Shown piece by piece: positions 1-8,233 of a DNA stretch of 64,000 bases (the first letter of the stretch is position 1; each line of letters begins with the position of its first letter). The notes under the pieces are model-generated. The model did no database searches and was not told where the DNA came from. It saw only the letters and a program-made list of their open reading frames with translations. Made by a program: the position numbers and the translations under genes. Location of the stretch: the NCBI GenBank assembly GCA_019745195.1, contig JAIETL010000059.1:1-64000 (forward strand). The letters run 5' to 3'. Source of the stretch: Beijerinckiaceae bacterium (GTDB lineage: Bacteria > Pseudomonadota > Alphaproteobacteria > Rhizobiales > Beijerinckiaceae).

Positions 1-420
1 TGGCCGCCTGACCAGCCCGGCCAAAGCCGGCATCGGGGTGGCTCCGCGAAGCTACACCACCATCAGGGACACGACCTCACGAGAAGCACCATCGAGCTCA
101 TCCACTGCGTTCCAACGTACCGCATCGCCTGCCTACGCTGGCTCACATATTCCGGTTCCCGCTCTACCGATCGCTGCATGACAAACCTCCATAAATTCCA
201 GTGTGGCCTGAAGGCGGCACTCCGTCCCGCTTCTTTGCCGACCATACCTGGTACGTATGCTGAGTGTAGATCGGCAACGCTCTCGACAGTGCTGACCTGC
301 GCTCATCAATAGGCTTGCGGCGATAGCGCGACCACGGGATCGTGCCGATCCCGAGTGCATCGCGAGCATGTCGGACAGGGAACCAGCGCTTCAAGCCAAC
401 GTCCGCTAGATGGACGCCGA
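1..420. other. left edge, no gene recognised
   Basis: Several short overlapping frames are open on both strands, but none has a recognisable protein, a good Shine-Dalgarno site or consistent composition. The stretch may hold the downstream end of something lying outside the window. No repeat or RNA structure was convincing. Confidence 0.4.
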
Positions 421-804
421 TCAGTTCGCCGGCACGGATCGCAAGGTCTGGAGGTAAGCAATCAGGTCTTCGCGCTCTTGGGGATTGGTCACCGCAAGCG
501 ACATCGTGCTTGCCGGCACCACCGCACGTGGTGCCGCGAGGTACGCATCCAGTGTGGGAACGTCCCAGACAAGGTCTACCTTCTGCATGCCGGCAGAGTA
601 CCTAAAACCCGCGTTCGCACCGGCCTTCCGGCCAACGATATCGGCAAGACCGGGACCGATGCGGTTCTGCAGAGTGGTCGTGTGGCAAGCGACGCACTGC
701 CTGAAGACGTTGGCTCCGCGAGCGCTGTCGCCCTCCGCCGCGGCCGGTATGGCTGCCCATAAAGTTAGAACTGCAGCAATAAGCGATGGAAGGGGAGCGT
801 TCAT
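421..804 (-). CDS. class I c-type cytochrome (cluster I)
   Basis: This is a 127-residue secreted mono-heme cytochrome c. It has an N-terminal signal peptide with a hydrophobic core at about residues 8-23, the heme-binding motif CVACH at 37-41 and a methionine-containing segment near residue 100 that could give the second axial ligand. It lies 29 bases downstream of the molybdenum hydroxylase gene on the same strand, so it is probably co-transcribed and accepts electrons from that enzyme in the periplasm. A paralogue of the same length, with the heme motif at the same residues, is found at 33450-33833 in cluster III. The family assignment is firm; the electron-transfer partner is inferred from position. 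Confidence 0.9.
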   Translation of the reverse strand: MNAPLPSLIAAVLTLWAAIPAAAEGDSARGANVFRQCVACHTTTLQNRIGPGLADIVGRKAGANAGFRYSAGMQKVDLVWDVPTLDAYLAAPRAVVPASTMSLAVTNPQEREDLIAYLQTLRSVPAN

Positions 805-833
805 GAGCGATTCGTCATCTCGGAACGATTAGT

Positions 834-3002
834 TCAAATGGTTTTGAGAAGCCCGGTATCGACGGGCAGCGTTCGCAAACGCTTTCCGGTGGCCGCCGCG
901 ATCGCGTTCAAGAGAGCCGGCGCCGCGATCGCCGTACCCACCTCACCGACGCCGCCGGGCTTCTCGGCGCTCGGCACGATATGGACCGTGATCGGCGGTG
1001 CCTCGTCGATGCGCAGTGGGCGGTAGGTGTCGAAGTTACCCTGCTCTACCCGACCCTGAGAGATCGTGATCTTGCCGTAAAGCGCAGCCGTCAGTCCGAA
1101 AAGAATGCCGCCCTGTATCTGGGCCTCAACGGTATTGGGATTGATGACCGTGCCGCAATCGACCGCGCAAACCATGCGCTCCATCTTGACGCTACCGTCA
1201 GGTTTCACGCTCACCTCGGCATAAAGGGCTGCATAACTGCCAAAGCCTTCGATGACCGCGATCCCGGCCCCACTGCCCGATTCGCGTTTCCTCGGCCAAT
1301 TGACTTTCCCCGCCACGAGATCCATTACTGCGGTTGCCCTCGGACTATGGGCCAACAACTCACGTCGATATTCGATCGGATCGGAGCCCGCTTTATTGGC
1401 GAGTTCGTCGATCACGGTCTCGACCCCGACCAGGTTGCGAGTCGGACCGACACCTCGCCAATTCCCGGTTAGAATGCCGGCCGGCGCCTCGTGCCTGACA
1501 TACTCGATTCTGGCAGTCGGGAAGCGGTACGCGCCCAGGCCGCCATCGATGATGTCGTAGTCGACGTCCTTCACGAAAAAGATCGGTAGGAAACGCGCCA
1601 GGATCGCCGGACCGACGATGCGGTGGGAGAACGCGGTCGGCTTGCCCTTCTCGTCGAGACCGACGGTGATCCGGCTATAGTTATGCGCACGATAGGCATC
1701 ATGCTGCGTGTCTTCCTCGCGCGACCAGATTACCTTGACCGGCCATGGGCTCTGCTGTGCCACGCGGATAGCAAGCTCGATGTAATCGACGTCGAGCTTG
1801 CGTCCGTACCCTCCGCCGAGAAGCTGGTTATGGACCTTGACCCTATCGGCGGGCAGTCCCGTCAAGGCCGACGCGCCGGCCTGGGCAGAGACTGGCGCCT
1901 GCGTGCCGACCCAGATGTCGCAGCCATCCTTGCGAACGTGAACGGTGCAGTTCAAAGGCTCCATGGCGGCGTGAGCGAGCATCGGAAGCTCGTAGTCGGC
2001 AGTGAAGACCGTGGCCGCGTTCCTGAAAGCCGAATCCGGATCTCCCTCGACCTTTGCAACGATGCCCGACGTTTCCGCGGCCGCCTTGATATCGGCGACC
2101 ATGGCAGCGGTCTGAAGCGCTGCGTTGGCGCCGCCATTCCATTTGACCTCGATGAGATCCAGCGCCTTCCGGGCCGCGCCGTAATGATCCGCGATGACGG
2201 CGACCGCATTCTCCAAGCGGATGATCCGTCGAACGCCCTTTGTTGCGAGCGCCGACTTCTCATCGACGCCGGCGAGCGTGCCACCGAGTATCGGACACAC
2301 CGCGATGGCGGCGATCTTCATCCGGGCAGGCGATACGTCGATGCCGAACACGGCGGAGCCGTTCGACTTGGCGAGCGTATCGGTCCTTCTGACGGGTTGA
2401 CCGATGATCCGGAAGTCACCGACTGGTTTCAAGGCGACGTCCGTTGGGAGCGGGAGCTTGGCCGCCGCGGCGGCGAGCTGTGCAAAGGTCGCCTTCCGCT
2501 TGCTCGCATCGTGGTAGACAACGCCGCGTTCCACCCTGCATTGGGAGGGATCGACCTTCCAACGGTTAGCGGCAGCTGTTACCAGCATGGCACGTGCGGT
2601 CACGCCGGCGCGCCGCATGGGTTCGTAGAGCCCGCGTATTGAACCGGAGCCGCCCGTGATCTGCTTCGTCCAGATCGGATGCTTGTAGAGCGCCTCATCG
2701 GCCGGCGCCTGCTCGACGACGAGCTGATCGACGCCTACGCCGAGCTCCTCTGCAACGATCATCGGAATGCTGGTGAAAGTCCCCTGGCCCATCTCGACCG
2801 AGGCGTTGATCAAGGTGACCGAGCCCGACGACGAGATGCGGATGAAGGCATCCGGCTGAAACGTCGTGCGGGCCGCAGCTTGGGCAGATTGGGGAATCTG
2901 GACCGCAAGGGTGAAGGTGCCCGCCGTCCCGAGAACCGCCGAGAGGAAGCCTCGGCGCGACAGTGAGGGGCCCGACTGAATCGGAGAGGCGTGGTCGTTC
3001 AT
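834..3002 (-). CDS. molybdopterin-binding hydroxylase large subunit, IorB/CoxL type (cluster I)
   Basis: This 722-residue protein is the catalytic subunit of a xanthine-oxidase-family molybdenum hydroxylase, most like isoquinoline 1-oxidoreductase beta and membrane/periplasmic aldehyde dehydrogenases. The start at 3002 is chosen because a GGAGG site lies 6 bases ahead; the frame is open further up but overlaps the upstream gene. A Tat signal with SRRGFL at 15-20 predicts folded export. The cofactor loop GGGYGRK is at 396-402 and the GVGE motif at 684-687 carries the expected catalytic Glu687. The upstream iron-sulfur gene stops one base before this start, so the two are translationally coupled. 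No FAD subunit is present, which fits electron delivery to the cytochrome downstream. The substrate is unknown; an aldehyde or N-heterocycle is likely. Confidence 0.9.
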   Translation of the reverse strand: MNDHASPIQSGPSLSRRGFLSAVLGTAGTFTLAVQIPQSAQAAARTTFQPDAFIRISSSGSVTLINASVEMGQGTFTSIPMIVAEELGVGVDQLVVEQAPADEALYKHPIWTKQITGGSGSIRGLYEPMRRAGVTARAMLVTAAANRWKVDPSQCRVERGVVYHDASKRKATFAQLAAAAAKLPLPTDVALKPVGDFRIIGQPVRRTDTLAKSNGSAVFGIDVSPARMKIAAIAVCPILGGTLAGVDEKSALATKGVRRIIRLENAVAVIADHYGAARKALDLIEVKWNGGANAALQTAAMVADIKAAAETSGIVAKVEGDPDSAFRNAATVFTADYELPMLAHAAMEPLNCTVHVRKDGCDIWVGTQAPVSAQAGASALTGLPADRVKVHNQLLGGGYGRKLDVDYIELAIRVAQQSPWPVKVIWSREEDTQHDAYRAHNYSRITVGLDEKGKPTAFSHRIVGPAILARFLPIFFVKDVDYDIIDGGLGAYRFPTARIEYVRHEAPAGILTGNWRGVGPTRNLVGVETVIDELANKAGSDPIEYRRELLAHSPRATAVMDLVAGKVNWPRKRESGSGAGIAVIEGFGSYAALYAEVSVKPDGSVKMERMVCAVDCGTVINPNTVEAQIQGGILFGLTAALYGKITISQGRVEQGNFDTYRPLRIDEAPPITVHIVPSAEKPGGVGEVGTAIAAPALLNAIAAATGKRLRTLPVDTGLLKTI

Positions 3003-3003
3003 A

Positions 3004-3483
3004 TCAACCTCCGTTCGCGCTGGTGGCGGTCGTCGCGGCGGCGTGGATCGCTGCACGGATGCGGTCATAGGTGCCGCAACGGCAGACGTTGCCAGCCATC
3101 GCCTCGTCGATCTCGGCGTCGGTTGGGTTGGGATTGCCGGCGAGGAGAGCCGAGGCGGACATGATCTGGCCCGATTGGCAGTAGCCGCATTGCGGGACGT
3201 CGAGGTTGACCCAGGCGTCCTGGACGCGCTTCCCGGCGTCGCTCTTGCCGATCGCCTCTATCGTCGTGATCTCCTGGTCGCCGATGCTATCGATCGGCAT
3301 CTGGCAGGAGCGGACGGCCGTGCCGCCCATATGAACGGTGCAGGCGCCACAAAGCGCCTGTCCACATCCGAATTTCGTGCCCTGCATCCCAAGAACGTCG
3401 CGCAGGACCCAGAGCAACGGGGTATCGCCGTCGACGTCAACCGTCCGCATTCGGCCGTTGATTTTCACCGCGAAGCTCATCAC
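3004..3483 (-). CDS. [2Fe-2S] small subunit of molybdenum hydroxylase, IorA type (cluster I)
   Basis: This is a 159-residue iron-sulfur subunit. The plant-ferredoxin-like cluster is bound by Cys40, Cys45, Cys48 and Cys60, and the second, molybdenum-hydroxylase-specific cluster by Cys98, Cys101, Cys133 and Cys135. It passes electrons from the molybdopterin of the neighbouring large subunit to an acceptor. It has no signal peptide of its own and is presumably exported by hitch-hiking with the Tat-tagged large subunit. Two adjacent ATG codons (3483 and 3480) are possible starts. Paralogues are at 15297 and 34015. Confidence 0.92.
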   Translation of the reverse strand: MMSFAVKINGRMRTVDVDGDTPLLWVLRDVLGMQGTKFGCGQALCGACTVHMGGTAVRSCQMPIDSIGDQEITTIEAIGKSDAGKRVQDAWVNLDVPQCGYCQSGQIMSASALLAGNPNPTDAEIDEAMAGNVCRCGTYDRIRAAIHAAATTATSANGG

Positions 3484-3584
3484 CCATCCTCTGATCTGGT
3501 CTGCCGGACACGGGCCATCGCGCCGCTCCTATTGTCTTCCGGGGCGATGTCGCCGCCTCTTCGAGGTCGGCGACATCGATATTC

Positions 3585-4430
3585 TCAGGCGGCGGCCGTA
3601 TCGACCGGGAAGTCGGTGCTCACCGCGAGGGTGCGCCAAGCTGCAAGTTCCTGGGCGACCTGCGCATTCTTCGCCTCGATCGCGGCAACCGTGTCCGAAC
3701 CGAACGGCATGCGCAGCGGCGGATTGGGCGAATCGACCAAGGTGATGATCGCCTTCGCCAAGCGCTCGGGATCTCCGGGCTGACCATGGTTCGCCGTGCC
3801 CGCGAACTCGCGCATCGCTCCGGATGTCTCGCGATAGTCCTCGATCACCAAAGGGCTGGTCGTCAGAGACGTCTCGTCGAGGAAGTCGGTGCGGAAGAAG
3901 CCGGGCTCGACCGTCGTGACGTGGATGCCCAGCGGCTTGAGTTCGATCGCCATCGACTCGGAGATTCCCTCGACAGCGAACTTCGTCGAGCAATAGACGC
4001 CCCAGCCCTGGAAGCCGACATACCCGCCGATCGACGAAATGTTCAGGACGTGGCCCGAACGCTGCTCGCGCATCTGAGGCAGGACAGCGCGGGTCACGGC
4101 GAGCAGGCCGAATACGTTCGTCCGATAGACGGCCTCGATCTCAGAAGCGCTTGCTTCCTCTACCGCTCCCAGAAGGCCGAAGCCCGCGTTGTTGACCAAA
4201 ACATCGATGCGGCCGAAACGGTCTACGGCAGCCTTTGCCGCGGCCTTGGCCTGGCCCTCGTCGTTGACGTCCAGTGCCACCGCCAACAGGTTGGGGTGAT
4301 GACCGAACCTGTCGATCACGGTCTTCGGATTGCGCGCAGTCGCTACGACCGCATCGCCTCTAGCTAGAGCTTCCCCGGCGATCAGCGCGCCGAATCCGCG
4401 AGAAGCACCGGTAATGAACCACGTCCTCAT
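3585..4430 (-). CDS. short-chain dehydrogenase/reductase (cluster I)
   Basis: This 281-residue NAD(P)-dependent SDR has the cofactor motif TGASRGFG at residues 7-14, the structural NNAG motif, and a YCSTK active-site motif. The frame is open back to 4655, but the ATG at 4430 has a GGAG site 8 bases ahead and gives the normal family N-terminus. It is very close to the SDR at 16414-17250, which sits in the same place relative to a second molybdenum hydroxylase cluster, so the two clusters probably arose by duplication of a whole cassette. It could interconvert an alcohol/ketone substrate with the hydroxylase product; that is inference. Confidence 0.88.
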   Translation of the reverse strand: MRTWFITGASRGFGALIAGEALARGDAVVATARNPKTVIDRFGHHPNLLAVALDVNDEGQAKAAAKAAVDRFGRIDVLVNNAGFGLLGAVEEASASEIEAVYRTNVFGLLAVTRAVLPQMREQRSGHVLNISSIGGYVGFQGWGVYCSTKFAVEGISESMAIELKPLGIHVTTVEPGFFRTDFLDETSLTTSPLVIEDYRETSGAMREFAGTANHGQPGDPERLAKAIITLVDSPNPPLRMPFGSDTVAAIEAKNAQVAQELAAWRTLAVSTDFPVDTAAA

Positions 4431-5069
4431 TTTAGTCTCCTGAGGGGGACGCCAGGGTCCTGGCGTTGACGAAGCCCAAGATAAAGCAAGCAGCGGCGCC
4501 GAAAATCGCCTCAATGCTCTTCGTAGAAGTGAGTGGAATTCAGCAATGTCGTGCTTCGAACATTCATTCGTGCCCGACCGGCTTCCTGACCGAGGGATAG
4601 CGTGCTTGCGCCGATGCGTGACCTCAAAACACCGCTCATGCTCCCAGCGCTTCAATTAGGGCCGTTCCTTCATCTGGCGCGATCTGATCCGCCGGACACT
4701 GTCACCATGGCGCCTGCCGGCGTCGCCGTCAGGTTAGAACTTGCTAGATCGCGTGAGATGCACCGGCTGCTAGACCCGGCAGGCACCGAGCGGTCCGTTT
4801 CGGGTATCGGCAGGTCGCACTCGAAGGCCGTCGCATCTGAGCGCGAGTTCGCTCGCCGCCGCTTGTCAGACCTTCGGACCCGGTCAGCACCCGGTTGCCA
4901 GGATCTCGTCGACAGCGATCAAGATTTGGAGCGAGACATAGAAGGCAGCCGACTCTCTGCGCCAAGTCGCCATGGCGGTCTAACTTCGCGCCCGGGCCGT
5001 TTCGGCTGGCATCTTCGTCGCAACCGGCACGCCGACCGTCGCGGCGACAGTCTGACTACAGGAGCCTAT
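4431..5069. other. intergenic stretch with repeat, no gene recognised
   Basis: This 639-base gap between the SDR and the LysR gene holds no credible coding frame. The 166-residue plus-strand frame at 4602-5102 has no family resemblance and runs into the antisense of the LysR gene. The gap contains one copy of a 27-base repeat (4728-4754, second copy 15843-15869) and a motif with the core CCGGACAC that recurs near 3493. These look like remains of a small mobile element. Confidence 0.4.
4728..4754. repeat. 27-base dispersed repeat, copy 1
   Basis: The stretch matches 15843-15869 at 25 of 27 positions in the same orientation. Both copies lie in non-coding gaps next to the duplicated hydroxylase cassettes. 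It may be an insertion-sequence end or a recombination scar. Confidence 0.6.
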
Positions 5070-5954
<885 letters not shown>

Positions 5955-6075
5955 TGATGATCCTCGCTCAGCAGCGTGCGGAGAATTACGGATCTAATCC
6001 TCAAAATCAAGTTGAGCCACCTTTGCGTCATCGCAGCCGGCATTCCCGTCGGCCGATCATCAGATGGAGGTTTCA

Positions 6076-6534
6076 ATGGCCGACTTCACATTGCCCGCTC
6101 GCAACGTCGCTTCGCCTTTCGCCGATCTGCGCGGTCATCACGTCGCGCTGCGCGTGCCGTCCTTCGAGGACGCGATCGCCTTTTATGTCGGCAAGCTCGA
6201 TTTCCGAATCGTCCACCAGTGGCCCTACGCGGACCAGAAGCTCGCCTATCTGGCTTTGCCCAACGACGACAACTTCATGATCGAGCTGCTGGCGGGCGGA
6301 GATCCGCTGCCAACGCCGGCTCCCACCTATGCCGATCTCGGCGACAGCCTGCGCCAAGCCGGCCTGCATCACTTCTGCATCAACGTCGCCGACATGGAGG
6401 CGAGCGTCGCCGCCCTGCGGGCTCGGGGCGTCACCGTCGTCACCGAACCGTTCAAGCTCGACGACATCAGCCGCAAGCTCGCCTTCATCGCCGACCCGTT
6501 CGGCAACCTGATCGAGCTCGCCGAGGTCGTCTGA
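6076..6534 (+). CDS. VOC-family (glyoxalase/dioxygenase-like) protein
   Basis: This 152-residue protein has one vicinal-oxygen-chelate module pair. The first strand GHHVALRVPSFEDAIAFY carries a possible metal-binding His. A central HHFCINVADMEASV segment and a C-terminal DPFGNLIELAEVV with a terminal Glu ligand follow. The ATG at 6076 is preferred over the in-frame ATG at 6064 because GGAGG at 6066-6070 lies just ahead of it. It heads an operon with two SDRs and faces the LysR regulator. The reaction cannot be named; VOC proteins range from glyoxalases to ring-cleaving dioxygenases. Confidence 0.85.
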   Translation: MADFTLPARNVASPFADLRGHHVALRVPSFEDAIAFYVGKLDFRIVHQWPYADQKLAYLALPNDDNFMIELLAGGDPLPTPAPTYADLGDSLRQAGLHHFCINVADMEASVAALRARGVTVVTEPFKLDDISRKLAFIADPFGNLIELAEVV

Positions 6535-6598
6535 CCCTTAGCACGCCGAGACCCTCGGCGCGCCCCCTCAACCCTTTTCCCATCTGGAGAACCGTTCG

Positions 6599-7435
6599 AT
6601 GCCAAAAACATGGCTTATCACGGGCTGCTCGACCGGCTTCGGCCGCGCGCTGGCCCGACACGTTGTCACGCTCGGGCACAACGTCGTCGTCACCGCCCGC
6701 AATCCTGCACAGATCGCGGACATCGTTGCCGGTCACGAGGAGCGGACGCTCCTCCTCAAACTCGACGTGACAAAGGGCGATGATATCACCGCGGCGGTCG
6801 AGGCCTCTCAGCAGCGGTTCGGGAGCATCGACGTCCTCGTGAACAATGCCGGCGTCGGCTACTTCGGCGCCTTCGAGGAGAGCGACATGGGCGCCGTGCG
6901 CGCCATGTTCGAGACCAACGTCTGGGGGCTGGCGCAAATGTCTCGCGCCGTGCTTCCAGGCATGCGCCGCCGCCGTGCCGGCACCATCGTCAACATCTCC
7001 TCGGTCGGCGGACTGCGCGCCTTGCCCTCGCTGAGCTTCTACGCGGCGACGAAATTCGCGGTCGAGGCGCTGTCGGAGAGCTTGTCGCGCGAAGTCGCCC
7101 CACTCGGCGTCAAGGTGCTGATCGTCGAACCGGGTCCCTTCCGGACCGACTGGGCGGGCCGCTCGCCCGGCCAATCGGGCACGATCATCGACGACTATGC
7201 CGAAACCGCCGGCACATTTCGCCGAACGATCACCGGCTACAGCGGCCAGCAGCCGGGTGATCCCGAACGGGCGGCGCGGGCCATCGTGATGGCCGTCAAC
7301 GCGACCGAGCCCCCGCTGCGACTGCTGCTCGGTAAGGCCGCGCTGGCCGGCGCCCGCCAAAAGCTCGCCGAGCTCCAAACCGATTTCGACGCATGGGCCG
7401 CCGTCACCGAAGGCGCGGACTTCCCGAGCGCCTAA
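6599..7435 (+). CDS. short-chain dehydrogenase/reductase
   Basis: This 278-residue classical SDR has TGCSTGFG at residues 8-15, VNNAG, the Ser of the NISS segment and the YAATK active-site motif. A GGAG site lies 9 bases before the ATG. It is of the same broad oxidoreductase type as the two cluster SDRs at 3585 and 16414, with a similar C-terminal region. It follows the VOC gene by 64 bases, so it probably belongs to the same transcript. Confidence 0.88.
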   Translation: MPKTWLITGCSTGFGRALARHVVTLGHNVVVTARNPAQIADIVAGHEERTLLLKLDVTKGDDITAAVEASQQRFGSIDVLVNNAGVGYFGAFEESDMGAVRAMFETNVWGLAQMSRAVLPGMRRRRAGTIVNISSVGGLRALPSLSFYAATKFAVEALSESLSREVAPLGVKVLIVEPGPFRTDWAGRSPGQSGTIIDDYAETAGTFRRTITGYSGQQPGDPERAARAIVMAVNATEPPLRLLLGKAALAGARQKLAELQTDFDAWAAVTEGADFPSA

Positions 7436-7465
7436 ACCCCCCTCCACATTTCAGGATTAATCGTC

Positions 7466-8128
7466 ATGAAAACCATTCTCATCATCGGCGCCGGCCCGGG
7501 CATCGGGCTTGCCACGGCCGAACGCTTTGCCCGCGAGGGATTCCGCATCGTGTTGGCAGCCCGAAACGCCGACAAGCTGACGGACATGTCCGGCACCCTG
7601 GCCGGTCACGGCGCGGACGTCATCAGCGAGATCGTCGAGATTCGCGATGCAGCCGCGGTCGACGAACTCGTGTCGCGTTACGCGCCCGACATCGACGTGT
7701 TGCATTACAATGCCGGCGTGCTGCGATACCGGGAGGGCCAGTTGCGCACCGACCCGCTTGGGGACCTGGCCATCGACACGATCGAGGATGACGTCTCGGT
7801 CAATGTTACGGGGGCTCTCGCCGCACTCCGCGCCGCGCTTCCAGCCTTCTACGACCGCGGCTCTGGATCGATCCTGCTCACGGGAGGTGGGCTCGGCACC
7901 GCGCCTCATCCCGACCTGCTGACACTGAGCGTCGGCAAGGCCGGCATCCGCGCCATGGCGCAGGGCCTGTTCGAGGTCAGTCGAAACCATGGCGTCCACG
8001 TCGGGGTCGTGACCGTCGCTAAGTTGGTCAGCCCATCCAGTCCGGAAGCCGATGAAGTCGCCGAGCTTTTCTGGGGCCTGCACGCTCAGCCGCAAGACGA
8101 GTGGGTGTGGGAAAGGCTCTACGCCTGA
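7466..8128 (+). CDS. divergent SDR-family protein lacking the catalytic tyrosine
   Basis: This 220-residue protein has a Rossmann fold with a GAGPGIG nucleotide-binding motif at residues 8-14, so it should still bind a dinucleotide. The usual NNAG is YNAG, and the YxxxK motif reads LSVGK, so the catalytic tyrosine is missing and the usual serine region is GGG. It begins 30 bases after the preceding SDR and is the last gene of the operon. It may be a binding or regulatory partner, or use different chemistry. Related short SDR-like proteins are usually annotated only as SDR family. Confidence 0.8.
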   Translation: MKTILIIGAGPGIGLATAERFAREGFRIVLAARNADKLTDMSGTLAGHGADVISEIVEIRDAAAVDELVSRYAPDIDVLHYNAGVLRYREGQLRTDPLGDLAIDTIEDDVSVNVTGALAALRAALPAFYDRGSGSILLTGGGLGTAPHPDLLTLSVGKAGIRAMAQGLFEVSRNHGVHVGVVTVAKLVSPSSPEADEVAELFWGLHAQPQDEWVWERLYA

Positions 8129-8233
8129 GCGCGTCGAGCACCCTCGGGAAACATCCCTTGGGTCGCGTTCCTCATCCGCCGCGCGACATGTTCGGGTTTA
8201 GGCGCTCGATTATCTCAGGATGCCGAGCGCGGA

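Noticed and set aside
1623..2642. 339-residue plus-strand frame
   Set aside because: Antisense shadow of the cluster I hydroxylase large subunit.
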